A stretch of 64,000 nt of DNA from positions 310,001 through 374,000 of the forward strand of contig NZ_JAHBOI010000002.1 in NCBI RefSeq assembly GCF_018531425.1. Reading direction: 5' to 3'. Below, one piece after another: positions 1 to 8,353 of the stretch. This DNA comes from Paenarthrobacter sp. DKR-5 (GTDB taxonomy: Bacteria > Actinomycetota > Actinomycetes > Actinomycetales > Micrococcaceae). How positions within the stretch are numbered: the first letter of the stretch is position 1; each line of letters begins with the position of its first letter. The notes beneath the pieces were generated by a model. It searched no databases. It had not been told where the DNA came from and saw only the letters and a program-made list of their open reading frames with translations. The position numbers and the translations under genes were made by a program.

Positions 1-1
1 C

Positions 2-766
2 AACGCCGGGCACAACTGCATTGCCTCGCAGGTCGTCGTGGTCAGCGAGGACTGGCCCCAGAAGTCCCGGTTCCTGGACGAACTGCGCGCGGCCCTGAAC
101 CGGGCCCCGGCACGTGAGCCGTGGTATCCGGGTGCCGTGGCCCGTCTGCAGTCGGTGCAGAAGTCCTACCCCGGGGCGGAGCACCTCCGCAGCGGCCGGC
201 TCCTGCTGGAGGCCGGCGGGGACCCTGAGGCGCTGCAGACCGAGTACTTCGCACCCGCGCTTGCCGTGGTCGAACTCCCCGGCGAGGGCACCGGGTTCCT
301 CAACGCTGCAGTCGACAAGGCCAACACGGACCTGGCCGGGACCCTCGGCGCGAACATCCTGGTGGACCCGAAGACACTCAAGTCGCTCGGCGCCGCTTTT
401 AAGGACGCCGTCGCCCGGCTCCGGTACGGCACCGTGGCAGTGAACTCGTGGACCGCCATCGGCTTCCTGGCCGCCGCCGCGCCGTGGGGCGCCTACCCGG
501 GCGCCACCTTGGAGGACGTCCAAAGCGGACGGGGCGTGGTGCACAACGCCTGGCTGATCGACGGGCCCGAAAAGACAGTGGCCCACGGGCCGTTCCGGGA
601 GTTTCCGCGCGCCCTGGCCGGAGGCGAATTTGCCCTGCTGCCGAAGCCGCCCTGGTTCGTCACCGCGCGAAGCGCCGACGCTGCAGGGCGGGCCATGACC
701 CGGTTCGCCGCCCACCCGGCATGGTGGCGGATGCCCCGGATCTTCGCCGCCGCCTTCCGCGCCTGA
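2..766 (+). CDS. Aldehyde dehydrogenase family protein, 3' part only
   Basis: The reading frame is open from the first bases of the window and ends at a TGA at 764-766, so the N-terminal half lies outside. The first visible residues, NAGHNC, match the aldehyde dehydrogenase catalytic-cysteine region; the presumed nucleophile Cys is encoded at 17-19. Farther on, TEYFAPAL resembles the E-x-F-x-P-x-L NAD(P)-binding region of the family. The C-terminal ~100 residues (rich in Trp, Pro, Phe) are less typical, so substrate cannot be named. It lies 49 bases before a GMC oxidoreductase on the same strand; an alcohol-to-aldehyde-to-acid pair, as in choline oxidation, is an inference from that order only. 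Confidence 0.85.
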   Translation, partial: NAGHNCIASQVVVVSEDWPQKSRFLDELRAALNRAPAREPWYPGAVARLQSVQKSYPGAEHLRSGRLLLEAGGDPEALQTEYFAPALAVVELPGEGTGFLNAAVDKANTDLAGTLGANILVDPKTLKSLGAAFKDAVARLRYGTVAVNSWTAIGFLAAAAPWGAYPGATLEDVQSGRGVVHNAWLIDGPEKTVAHGPFREFPRALAGGEFALLPKPPWFVTARSADAAGRAMTRFAAHPAWWRMPRIFAAAFRA

Positions 767-815
767 TCTCCGCCCCCGGCCGCTGACCCCCTCCGCCCGA
801 CCCAAGGACGCCACG

Positions 816-2525
816 ATGACCCCTGTCCCGCACCGCCCCGCCCGCAGCGACGCCAGCTCCGCCTACGACACCGGCTCCGCCTACGACTACGTGATCGTGG
901 GCGCAGGGTCCGCCGGCGCCGCGCTCGCCGCCAGGCTGAGCGAGGATCCGGCTGTGTCGGTCCTCCTGCTGGAAGCCGGCGGCCCCGACAAGAAGCCCGA
1001 AATCCACATCCCGGCTGCTTTCTCCAAGCTCTTCCGCTCTGCGGCCGACTGGAATTACGACACAGTCCCGCAGCCGGGCCTGGGCAACCGGCCCATCTAT
1101 TGGCCGCGCGGGCGCGTGCTCGGCGGGTCCTCTTCGCTAAACGCCATGATGTGGATCCGGGGCTTCGCCGCCGACTACGACGCCTGGGCCGATGCCTCGG
1201 GCCCCGGCTGGTCGTGGCAGTCGCTGCTGCCGTACTTCCGGCGGGTGGAACGGGTCTCCGGCTCCACCGACCCTGACCACGGCACGGCCGGAGCGGTGAG
1301 TATTGAAGCCCAGCGCAGCCCTAGCCCGCACACCGCCGCCTTCCTTGCGGCGGCCCGGGAGGCGGGGTTCCCGGTCGCCGCTGCCAACACCGCCGGGGCC
1401 GAGGGCTTCACCCAGACCATGGTGAGCCAGCACCGCGGGGCGCGCGCGAGCACGGCGGACGCCTACCTGCGGACTGCCTCCCAGCGCAGCAATCTCACCA
1501 TCCGCACCGGGACCCAGGCGACCCGGATCCGCTTTGACGGAAAGCGCGCGGACGGCGTCGACTACCGGACCGACGCCGGGCCAGGCTTCGCGCGGGCCCG
1601 GGCCGAGGTCATCCTGGCCGGGGGCGCCGTCAACACACCCCACCTGCTGATGCTCTCCGGCATCGGGCCGGCGGAGCAGCTGCGGCACTTCGGCGTGCCG
1701 GTGCTCGTGGACTCCCCGGAGGTCGGGGCGAACCTGAAGGACCACCTGGTATCCGGGTTGGTCGTCGACACCGCCGGAGGCACCCTTTTCGACGCCGAGC
1801 GGCCGCTGCGCCTCGCCCAGTACCTGCTGCGCCGGCGCGGGCCGCTGACCTCGAACGTGGCTGAGGCCTACGGCTTCGTGCGGACCCGGGAGGACCTGGC
1901 CCTGCCCGACATCGAGCTGATCTTCGCGCCGACAGCCTTCGTCGGCCAGGGCCTCGTGCCGCCGCCGGAGCACGGCCTGACAGTCGGCACCATCCTGCTG
2001 CAGCCGAAGAGTTCCGGCGTGGTCTGCCTCGCCTCCGCGGATCCAATGGAGAAGCCGCTGATCGATCCGCGATACCTCAGCGACCCGGACGGCGCCGACC
2101 GCGCGACGATCCTGGCCGGCATGGCCGTCGCCGAAAAGATCCTCCAGTCACCGGCCCTGCAAGCGAGGACCACCGGCCGTTTCATCGCCCCGGAGGGCGG
2201 GGAGAACATGGAGCCCGCGGCACGCGACGCGCTGGCCCTGGAACAGTACGCGCATACGCTCTACCACCCGGTCGGCACCGCCCGCATGGGTTCGGACTCC
2301 GGGTCGGTCGTCGACCCCGAACTGCGTGTGCGCGGCGTCGAGGGCCTGCGCGTGGCGGATGCGTCGGTGATGCCGGGCATCATCCGGGGACACACGAACG
2401 CTCCCGCCATCGTGATCGGCGAGAAGGCAGCGGACCTGGTCCGTGCCGCGCGCGGAACAGGCCGCGGACGCGACGCCGCTCAGCGCGATGGCTCAGCCAC
2501 GGAAAGCAGCGCATCCCAGGCGTAG
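816..2525 (+). CDS. GMC family oxidoreductase (choline dehydrogenase-like flavoprotein)
   Basis: A 569-residue FAD enzyme of the glucose-methanol-choline family, which oxidises alcohols. Visible signatures in order: the dinucleotide fold VIVGAGSAGAALAARLS near residue 27 followed by LLLEAG, the GMC signature region WPRGRVLGGSSSLNAM around residue 90-105, GAVNTPHLLMLSGIGP near 270, and a C-terminal catalytic region with YHPVGTARMG and GHTNAPAIVIGEKAADL, containing the His expected to act in alcohol oxidation. Length agrees with choline dehydrogenase-like proteins. The ATG at 816 is preceded by an AAGGA-like site. It probably forms an operon with the upstream aldehyde dehydrogenase; the specific alcohol is unknown. 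Confidence 0.9.
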   Translation: MTPVPHRPARSDASSAYDTGSAYDYVIVGAGSAGAALAARLSEDPAVSVLLLEAGGPDKKPEIHIPAAFSKLFRSAADWNYDTVPQPGLGNRPIYWPRGRVLGGSSSLNAMMWIRGFAADYDAWADASGPGWSWQSLLPYFRRVERVSGSTDPDHGTAGAVSIEAQRSPSPHTAAFLAAAREAGFPVAAANTAGAEGFTQTMVSQHRGARASTADAYLRTASQRSNLTIRTGTQATRIRFDGKRADGVDYRTDAGPGFARARAEVILAGGAVNTPHLLMLSGIGPAEQLRHFGVPVLVDSPEVGANLKDHLVSGLVVDTAGGTLFDAERPLRLAQYLLRRRGPLTSNVAEAYGFVRTREDLALPDIELIFAPTAFVGQGLVPPPEHGLTVGTILLQPKSSGVVCLASADPMEKPLIDPRYLSDPDGADRATILAGMAVAEKILQSPALQARTTGRFIAPEGGENMEPAARDALALEQYAHTLYHPVGTARMGSDSGSVVDPELRVRGVEGLRVADASVMPGIIRGHTNAPAIVIGEKAADLVRAARGTGRGRDAAQRDGSATESSASQA

Positions 2526-3550
2526 GTGGCAAGCCAGTGCGAGGCCATGAATTCACGGGTGACCACTGCGGCAAGCCCGGCATCGAGGAGCGGCTCCAGC
2601 GCCGGTCGCAGGGCCTCCGCCGCCTCGGACGCGCCACCGGCCTCCAGCGCGGGCAGGATGCGGCCCAGCGCTCCGGCACGGGAGAGGTTGAGCCCGTGCA
2701 GGTGGACCATGTACCCGTCGGTCTCGTCGCTGACGCCCAGCGGCTGCAGCAGCCGCGCGCCGGCCGCCAGCCCGGGCAGGAACGCCTCGAACCAGCCCGC
2801 GAAGGCCTTCGGGGGCAGTAGCCTGCGCATCAGGTCCGCCTCGCTCAGGCCGGCGGACAGGAAGTCCTGTCCGCTGAGCTCCCACTCACCCGGCCAGCCG
2901 GTGTCCTCGCCGAACCAGGCGAGGGCCGTGTGCCGGCAGGCGGCGGCAGCCTCGGTGCGGCCGAGCGCCTCGAAGCCGTCCAGCAGCAGGCCGAGGCTGA
3001 ACGCGGAATTGGTGTGCAGCCCGTGCCGGACCGGCCAGTCGGCTTTCGCCGTCCACTCCGTGACCAGGGCCGCGACGACGTCGACCGCTGGCTCCAGTGC
3101 CCGGCCCCAGCCGCGGATTTCCTCGTCGGTGGAAGCGGAGCAGGTAGCGGCGAGCCTGACCAGCCAGGCCCAGCCGTACGGCCGTTCCCAGGTCGGATGA
3201 GCCTGCAGGTACTCCGCCTCGGCCGCCAGCTTTTCCGCCGTCAGGTTTCCGCCGAGCGCCCGCCGCAGGCTGGCGTCCCGGCCCGCCTCCACGCCGTGCT
3301 GCAGGAGCATGACGCCCAGGGCGTGGATGTGCACGCAGGAATGCCAGTCGAACGACGTGTGGAAGGCCGGGTGGAGCTCCCGCGGCAGCCGGCGCTCCTC
3401 GTCCGAGGCCGCCACGTGCTGGGCGGCGAACGGGTAGGGCGTGGCAAGGTTCTCGAGCACTATGTCCGCGTAGCTCCCGGCGACGGCGGCCAGAGCCGAG
3501 GCCGCGCCCGCGCGAGTTGCCGTCCCCAAAGGGGCTGCGGTGGTCCCCAT
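2480..3550 (-). CDS. DUF2891 family protein
   Basis: A 356-residue protein recognised as DUF2891 from the block around HTSFDWHSCVHIHALG near residue 65-80 and WERPYGWAWLVRLA near 130. No signal peptide or membrane segment is seen, so it is probably cytosolic. The Trp/His-rich conserved blocks suggest an enzyme with an alpha/alpha-barrel look, but this is a guess. The ATG at 3548-3550 shares one base with the stop of the DUF979 gene (TGATG), so the two are translationally coupled; a longer reading frame upstream is only the overlap with that gene. The 3' end overlaps the end of the convergent GMC oxidoreductase gene by 46 bases. Function is not established; linkage suggests a role in metabolism of the transporter's substrate. 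Confidence 0.85.
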   Translation of the reverse strand: MGTTAAPLGTATRAGAASALAAVAGSYADIVLENLATPYPFAAQHVAASDEERRLPRELHPAFHTSFDWHSCVHIHALGVMLLQHGVEAGRDASLRRALGGNLTAEKLAAEAEYLQAHPTWERPYGWAWLVRLAATCSASTDEEIRGWGRALEPAVDVVAALVTEWTAKADWPVRHGLHTNSAFSLGLLLDGFEALGRTEAAAACRHTALAWFGEDTGWPGEWELSGQDFLSAGLSEADLMRRLLPPKAFAGWFEAFLPGLAAGARLLQPLGVSDETDGYMVHLHGLNLSRAGALGRILPALEAGGASEAAEALRPALEPLLDAGLAAVVTREFMASHWLATYAWDALLSVAEPSR

Positions 3551-4518
3551 CAGAACGCCAGGAAGTACATCAGGGCGACATTGGCACCCAGCAGCGGGAT
3601 CGCCGTCGGGATCTGGGCCTTGATGACACCGTATTTGTTGCGCATTTCCAGCAGGGCCGACGGAACCAGGTTGAAGTTGGCGGCCATGGGGGTGCAGAGC
3701 GTGCCACAGAACCCGGCGAGCATTCCGATCGCGAACACGATGGGAGGCTGACCGTGGAACCCTTGGACCAGCACGGGCCAGCCGACCGCGGCCGTCATGA
3801 TCGGGAACGCCGCGAAGGCGTTGCCCATCAGCGCGGTGAAGATGAACATCCCGACGCAGTACACCAGCACCGCGGCGATCAACGATCCGTCCGGAAGGAC
3901 CGATTTCGCGAGGGTGCCCACGGCTGTGCCGACTCCCGCTTTGGTGAAGAGGATGCCGAGCGTGGAGAGCATCTGCGGCAGCAGGGCGGCCCAGCCGATC
4001 GATTCGAGGATGCGCCGGCCCTCGAACACCGGTGTCAGCGGGTTCTTCGGGCGCAGGATCAGGAGCGCGACGACGGCGGCAACGATGGCGGCGATGCCCA
4101 GCGCCACGAGCGTGACGTTCGCGGGATCGATCAGCGGCGCCCCGCCGATTTTCAGCACGGGAGCCAGCAGTACCAGGATGACCGTCACCACCGGGAGCGT
4201 CAGGGCCGGGATGAAGAGCTTGTTGCCGAAGCATTCCGCAAATTTCTCCCGCTCCGGCCCGGTGGTTGTGCGCGCCTTTCCGTCACCGAGCAACCCGGTG
4301 CTGGCCAGGACCACAAGGACCAGGACGGCAATGCCCAGGACCCATCCGGGTGCCTGGCCCGCCTGGACCCAGGTGCCAAAGAAGAAGCAGAGGCCGAGCA
4401 GGCCCCAGAAGGCGGAACTGCCCCACCGCTTCGGGTGGCTCGGGTCGCGTGCGATCAGGAAGGCCCACGCGATGAAAAGAATGCCGATCAGCCAGTAGAC
4501 GGCTTCAACCTTGATCAT
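3550..4518 (-). CDS. DUF979 family membrane protein, probable transporter subunit
   Basis: A 322-residue integral membrane protein with about nine or ten hydrophobic segments from the N-terminus (YWLIGILFIAWAFLIA) to the C-terminus (LLGANVALMYFLAF). Sequence and pairing with a DUF969 gene identify it as DUF979. DUF969/DUF979 pairs have been proposed as a two-subunit 5-oxoproline transporter; that substrate is known of the family, not shown here. The start ATG overlaps the end of the DUF969 gene by four bases (ATGA), and its stop overlaps the next ATG, so all three genes look translationally coupled. No oxoprolinase genes are visible in this window. Confidence 0.85.
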   Translation of the reverse strand: MIKVEAVYWLIGILFIAWAFLIARDPSHPKRWGSSAFWGLLGLCFFFGTWVQAGQAPGWVLGIAVLVLVVLASTGLLGDGKARTTTGPEREKFAECFGNKLFIPALTLPVVTVILVLLAPVLKIGGAPLIDPANVTLVALGIAAIVAAVVALLILRPKNPLTPVFEGRRILESIGWAALLPQMLSTLGILFTKAGVGTAVGTLAKSVLPDGSLIAAVLVYCVGMFIFTALMGNAFAAFPIMTAAVGWPVLVQGFHGQPPIVFAIGMLAGFCGTLCTPMAANFNLVPSALLEMRNKYGVIKAQIPTAIPLLGANVALMYFLAF

Positions 4519-5234
4519 GCCGGTTCTCCTGCTGTGACGACGTTGATGCCTTCGGCGGCTTCCAGCTCGCGGATCTCACGGTCGAGTTTGCGGTCAAGCC
4601 GGAACAGCCGGAACCCGTGGATCAGCAGCGCGCAGAGAGCGGTGGGGATGGCCCAGACTGCCAGCTGCAGCGGGTCCAGGTGGAGGTGGTAGGTGGTGTC
4701 CACGAAGGTGGTGATCAGCAGGATGGAGCCGACGGCGACGAAGACGTCCTCGCCGAAGAACACCCCGACGTTGTCGGCGGCGGCTGAATGTCCCTTGATC
4801 TTCTCCTTGATGGAGTCCGGCACTGTGCCGTAGCGGCGCAGCGCTGCGCCTTCGGCCATCGGGAACACGAGCGGCCGCACGGTCTGGGCGTGTCCGCCGA
4901 TGCTGTTCAGGCCCACGGCCGCGGTGATCTGCCGGATGAAGAGGTAGCTGGCCAGGACGCGGCCCACCGTTAGGCGTGCCAGCCGCGAAATCAGGCGCTT
5001 GGCCTGCTCCTGCAGCCCGAAACGCTCGATGATTCCGATGACCGGCAGGACGATAACGAAGATCGTCACCGACCGGCTGCTGGCAAATCCGGTGCCAAAG
5101 GCATCAAGGATCTGCACCGGGCTCAGTCCGCCGAGCAAGGCGGTCACAATGCCCGAGACGGTGACGACGATAAGCGGGTTGAGTCGTATCGCGAACCCCA
5201 CGATGACGAGCAAAACCCCGAGGAGAACAAGCAT
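4515..5234 (-). CDS. DUF969 family membrane protein, probable transporter subunit
   Basis: A 239-residue membrane protein with about six hydrophobic segments, beginning MLVLLGVLLVIVGFAIRLNP. Conserved central blocks include GLNSIGGHAQTVRPLVFPMA and a polar loop SIKEKIKGHSAAADNVGVFF followed by GEDVFVAVGSILL. It matches DUF969, the usual partner of DUF979. The ATG at 5232-5234 is chosen because the hydrophobic N-terminus starts there; an in-frame TTG at 5289-5291 would add 19 polar residues and would lie inside the probable promoter. First gene of the three-gene transporter/DUF2891 operon, 114 bases downstream of the GntR gene on the same strand. Confidence 0.85.
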   Translation of the reverse strand: MLVLLGVLLVIVGFAIRLNPLIVVTVSGIVTALLGGLSPVQILDAFGTGFASSRSVTIFVIVLPVIGIIERFGLQEQAKRLISRLARLTVGRVLASYLFIRQITAAVGLNSIGGHAQTVRPLVFPMAEGAALRRYGTVPDSIKEKIKGHSAAADNVGVFFGEDVFVAVGSILLITTFVDTTYHLHLDPLQLAVWAIPTALCALLIHGFRLFRLDRKLDREIRELEAAEGINVVTAGEPA

Positions 5235-5269
5235 GACAGTCCGTTCGAAGGCCGGGAGATGTGATCCAG

Positions 5270-5299
5270 AGCATATCGGGTTGTTGAACAATCCTGCAA
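5270..5299 (-). promoter_or_regulatory. Probable promoter of the DUF969-DUF979-DUF2891 operon with FadR/GntR-type operator
   Basis: Reading the minus strand, TTGCAG (5299-5294) and TATGCT (5275-5270) are spaced 18 bases apart and resemble -35 and -10 boxes. Inside the spacer, 5281-5291 is TTGTTGAACAA, a perfect palindrome about a central base that fits the TNGTNNNACNA pattern typical of FadR-subfamily GntR operators. The GntR/FCD regulator is encoded immediately upstream, so repression of the transporter operon is the simplest reading. Start site would lie about 30 bases before the DUF969 ATG. Confidence 0.6.
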
Positions 5300-5303
5300 G
5301 ACT

Positions 5304-5321
5304 CCCGGCCGTTCGGCCGGT
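5304..5321. terminator. Short GC hairpin downstream of the GntR gene
   Basis: CCGGCC (5305-5310), a four-base loop, and GGCCGG (5315-5320) form a six-base-pair hairpin between the GntR stop and the transporter promoter. It has no clear U-run, so termination is only possible, not proven. Confidence 0.3.
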
Positions 5322-5348
5322 CCTTCTGCCGCTCCTGCCGTCGCCGCG

Positions 5349-6035
5349 CTACGCGGCGTCGCGGTCGACGGCGGCCAGCAGCTGTGCCTCGGCCCGGCGC
5401 AGGTAGTCGGTCATAAACCGGGCCGCCTCGTCGCGGCGGCCGAGGCGCAGCAATTCGAGGATGTGCGCGTTGTCCTCGACATAGGGCTCGTGGAAGGCAG
5501 GGTTCGCGGCCATCGCGTGGAACACCAGCCGCATCTCGGCCAGCACCTGTCCCATCAGGGTGTTCAGGCGTTCGCTGCCGGTCATTGCCACGACGGCGGA
5601 GTGGAAGTCCTGGTTCGCCCCCGCCATCGCCGGGATATCCCCCGCGGCCTTGGCGGCCCGGGCCGCGGCAACAATGTCCTCCAGCCTGCCCGGTCCATCC
5701 GCGGCGGACCACGACAGCGCTGCGGGTTCGAGATAGCGGCGCACCCGGTAGATTTCCCGGATGTCCTCGGCGCTCGGGCGGGCAACGAAGACCCCACGGT
5801 TGGGGATCCGCGTGATGATGTGTTCCGAGCCGAGCATGGTGAAGGCCTCGCGGAGGGTGTTCCGGGAAACGCCCAGCGCCCGGCCGAGCGCCTCCTCGGA
5901 CAGCTTTGTCCCCGGGGAGAGTTGTCCAGCGGCGATACGGTCGCGCAGCATCCCTGCCACCCACAGCCCGGTCTGCGCATGCGGCGCTGTCTTCGCCACG
6001 GCTGTGAGACCGCGGAGCACATCCTCGAAAGTCAT
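5349..6035 (-). CDS. GntR family transcriptional regulator, FadR (FCD) subfamily
   Basis: A 228-residue DNA-binding repressor or activator. The N-terminal winged helix (about residues 20-85) carries LRDRIAAGQLSPGTKLSEEA and LGVSRNTLREAFTMLGSEH, the GntR recognition helix. The C-terminal all-helical FCD ligand-binding domain (about 90-220) includes YRVRRYLEPAAL, NQDFHSAVVAMTGSERLN and a metal-type His in VEDNAHILELL. ATG at 6033-6035 is chosen because the DNA-binding domain starts directly after it; upstream codons are unrelated. It stands just before the transporter operon on the same strand, whose promoter contains a fitting palindrome, and diverges from a glutamine amidotransferase gene. 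Confidence 0.92.
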   Translation of the reverse strand: MTFEDVLRGLTAVAKTAPHAQTGLWVAGMLRDRIAAGQLSPGTKLSEEALGRALGVSRNTLREAFTMLGSEHIITRIPNRGVFVARPSAEDIREIYRVRRYLEPAALSWSAADGPGRLEDIVAAARAAKAAGDIPAMAGANQDFHSAVVAMTGSERLNTLMGQVLAEMRLVFHAMAANPAFHEPYVEDNAHILELLRLGRRDEAARFMTDYLRRAEAQLLAAVDRDAA

Positions 6036-6115
6036 AGACTCACGATAACCGCGGCGCGCACCGCAGCACGCCTGCCCCGCGACCGAGGACCGAGACGTTC
6101 GACGTGGAGGGCAGG

Positions 6116-6988
6116 ATGTGCCGTCTTTTCGGGTTGCATGCGGGCACCGCGCCTGTCCGTGCGACCTTCTGGCTCTTGAGCGCGCCCGAAAGCCTGTCCC
6201 GGCAAAGCCGGCTCGAGCCGGACGGCGCGGGCATCGGGACCTTTGACCTGGCAGGAACGCCGGTCGTGACGAAGCAGCCCATCGCCGCCTGGCGCGACAG
6301 ACAGTTCGCGGAGGCGGCACGCGACGTCGAGAGCACCACTTTCCTTGCCCACGTGCGCTACGCGAGTGTCGGGGCGCACACGCCGCAAAACACCCACCCC
6401 TTTGAGCAGGACGGCCGTATTTTCGCGCACAATGGAGCCTTCCACCGGCTCGACCTGCTGGATGTGCGGCTGGCGGAGCTTGGCGCCGCAAACCTGGTGC
6501 TCGGCCAAACCGACAGCGAGCGCATGTCCGCTCTGATCACGGCCGAAACCCGCCGCAGCGGAGGGGACGTGGAGGCGGGTATTGCCGCCGCGGTGTCCTG
6601 GCTCGCCGCGAACCTTCCCGTCTACAGCCTGAACTTCATCCTGACCACTTCGACGGACCTTTGGGCGCTGCGCTATCCCGAAACGCACGGCCTGTACGTC
6701 CTGCACCGGCCGCCGGGAGGCAGCGGGCGGCAGCGACATCTCGATGCCCACAGCCCGCGGATCCACGCGCACAGCCATGCTCTCGCCTCCGCCGCGTCAG
6801 TGGTGCTGGCGAGCCGGCCGATGGACGGCGAACCGGGCTGGGAACCGCTCAGGCCCGGGGAACTGCTCCACGTGGACAGCGGGCTGAGGGCCCGGTCGAG
6901 CTTCCCCTTCCCTCCCCGGCCGGCCCACCTGCTGCGGCTGCAGGATCTGGATGCCGCCACAGCTGCCTCCCAGCATCCCGGTCCCTGA
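6116..6988 (+). CDS. Class II glutamine amidotransferase (YafJ/EgtC-like)
   Basis: A 290-residue N-terminal-nucleophile hydrolase. The ATG at 6116 puts Cys at position 2 (MCRLFGLHAG), which must be exposed as the nucleophile after Met removal, and GGAGGG ends five bases upstream; the GTG 12 bases earlier would bury it. Other class II amidotransferase marks are THFLAHVRYAS-type sequence (FLAHVRYASVG near residue 80), NTHPFEQDGRIFAHNG and LGQTDSERM. The family hydrolyses glutamine or gamma-glutamyl amides; the substrate is not clear, and no ergothioneine genes accompany it. Possible thematic link to the glutamyl/oxoproline transporter cluster diverging from it is inference. Confidence 0.9.
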   Translation: MCRLFGLHAGTAPVRATFWLLSAPESLSRQSRLEPDGAGIGTFDLAGTPVVTKQPIAAWRDRQFAEAARDVESTTFLAHVRYASVGAHTPQNTHPFEQDGRIFAHNGAFHRLDLLDVRLAELGAANLVLGQTDSERMSALITAETRRSGGDVEAGIAAAVSWLAANLPVYSLNFILTTSTDLWALRYPETHGLYVLHRPPGGSGRQRHLDAHSPRIHAHSHALASAASVVLASRPMDGEPGWEPLRPGELLHVDSGLRARSSFPFPPRPAHLLRLQDLDAATAASQHPGP

Positions 6989-7028
6989 ATTGTTCCGGCT
7001 GACTAGTTCCGGCTGAATTGTTCCGGCG
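6985..7028. repeat. Three tandem 14-base units between convergent genes
   Basis: TTCCGGCT recurs at 6993, 7007 and 7021 (last copy with one change) with a 14-base period, starting at the stop of the amidotransferase gene and ending at the stop of the convergent gene. Each unit also carries a TGA or TAG. Comparable to the triplicate at 36711-36754. Confidence 0.7.
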
Positions 7029-7391
7029 TCAGTCCGCGGGCCGCACCTCGTCATACCAGGCGACGACGGCGTTGCTTCCGGCCGCCCGCGCGAGGGTTTC
7101 GCGCAGCCCGTCGCACTGCTGCGCCGCCAAGTCGAGCTCCGTCACAGTCATCGCCACACCTTTGGTGCCGTCTTCACGGGTCCACGCGTAGTGCTGGCCC
7201 TCGTCGGTGGCGCGGTGCCAGTCGGCGAGGTGCTCCAGCGTCTGCTCCAGGCACGCCTGGGTTTCCACAAGGTCCCGCAGTACGTCCTGGCTGTCCGCCG
7301 GCCGGTCGAAGCTGCGGCTGGACCGGGCGAGCCGTCGGGCCGCGTCCCGCAGCAGGTGGGAAGCCTCCAGCGGGTCCTGGTGCGCTGTCAT
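7029..7391 (-). CDS. Hypothetical small acidic protein
   Basis: A 120-residue, probably cytosolic, mainly helical protein: LLRDAARRLARSSRSF, an Asp/Glu/His-rich middle (EQTLEHLADWHRATDEGQHY), then an amphipathic C-terminal helix. The family is not recognised. The ATG at 7389-7391 has a GAAGGG stretch about ten bases upstream; a start 84 bases earlier is possible but would run into the divergent promoter region. It diverges from the lipoprotein gene at 7504 and converges on the amidotransferase gene. Confidence 0.65.
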   Translation of the reverse strand: MTAHQDPLEASHLLRDAARRLARSSRSFDRPADSQDVLRDLVETQACLEQTLEHLADWHRATDEGQHYAWTREDGTKGVAMTVTELDLAAQQCDGLRETLARAAGSNAVVAWYDEVRPAD

Positions 7392-7503
7392 CGTGTGACC
7401 GCCCTTCGACGTCCGGTAGGTCGGCGTCGGCCTACCGGACCATCGTAGACTGCGGCGAAGTGAAAGCTGTCTCACAGCTTCTACACAGGCTGAGGGAACT
7501 TAC

Positions 7504-8226
7504 TTGGGAAGTATGCGACGAGGGTTTGGCAGATCCGCCGGGGCGGCGGCGTTGCTGCTCCTGCTGACCGGCTGTTCCGTTACGGCCGCCGCGGGTGAGC
7601 AGCCGCACGCGGCCGGTTCCGGCGCGCCGGGCGCGCCTTCCGTGGCCGCCGTACCGACGGTGGCGCCGGCGCCCGAACGGGTGCGCTTCGCTCCGACCGA
7701 AACCGTGATCCGCACGGTTTACACCACTGCCTACAGTTGGTTCGACAACACCCCGCCCGGATCCACCGTGATCAGCAACCCGGTGCTGCACGCCCGCGCC
7801 GGCGGCAAGGGAACCTATGCGGATCCGGTGACGGTCGCCGTCGGGCATTCCAAGGCCGGCGGGAAGGACGTGCTGGATTTCCCCGCCGGTACCCGCTTCT
7901 ACGTTCCCGACGTCCGGCGCTATTTCATCGTCGAGGACACCTGCGGCGACGGCCCCCGGCCGCAGGACGAGCCGTGCCACAAGGGAACCAATGCGGACGG
8001 ATCCGGATCGACCGTCTGGGTGGACCTCTGGATCGGGGGCCAGGGAGGGACACCGGCCAGCGTTCGCGACTGCGCGAGCCAGGTGACCACCGGCAGGGGC
8101 GCCGTGCACACCGTCATCGTGCGGCCAGTACCCGGGTACGTTGTGGCCCCGGGCTCCGCGGTCTTCCACGACGGGACATGCGACGCCGGCTACGGGGAGA
8201 CGGTCTACCTGGCAACGACCGGCTGA
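7504..8226 (+). CDS. Lipoprotein with a double-psi beta-barrel-like domain
   Basis: A 240-residue exported protein. The N-terminus has Arg residues, a poly-Ala/Leu stretch and a lipobox LLTGC (Cys 24), so it should be acylated and held on the outer face of the membrane. A TTG at 7504 is preferred: GAGGGA ends six bases before it, while the in-frame ATG at 7513 has no well-spaced site. After a Pro/Ala linker the C-terminal ~170 residues contain TTAYSWFDNTPPGSTVIS, LDFPAGTRFYVP and FIVEDTCGDG, resembling the barwin/3D type of beta-barrel found in cell-wall enzymes; the closing Asp and paired Cys fit, but catalysis is unproven. Confidence 0.75.
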   Translation: MGSMRRGFGRSAGAAALLLLLTGCSVTAAAGEQPHAAGSGAPGAPSVAAVPTVAPAPERVRFAPTETVIRTVYTTAYSWFDNTPPGSTVISNPVLHARAGGKGTYADPVTVAVGHSKAGGKDVLDFPAGTRFYVPDVRRYFIVEDTCGDGPRPQDEPCHKGTNADGSGSTVWVDLWIGGQGGTPASVRDCASQVTTGRGAVHTVIVRPVPGYVVAPGSAVFHDGTCDAGYGETVYLATTG

Positions 8227-8353
8227 TTCGCGAAGGCCCCCGGTGCCATTACCTGTCCTACCTGCGGGCTACACTCTTTCGGTCCGGCAGGATGGCTGTC
8301 AGGATAGGCGCGTCGCCTGCCGTGCAGGGCAGGCCTTTCCGCCAAGGGGGCCC

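Noticed and set aside
2526-3200. Open frame on the plus strand, 224 codons
   Set aside because: Lies opposite the DUF2891 gene; Ser/Arg/Ala-rich composition of an antisense GC-rich frame, no family.
3517-4692. Plus-strand open frame, 391 codons
   Set aside because: Antisense to the DUF979 gene; low-complexity Arg/Gly/Gln composition.
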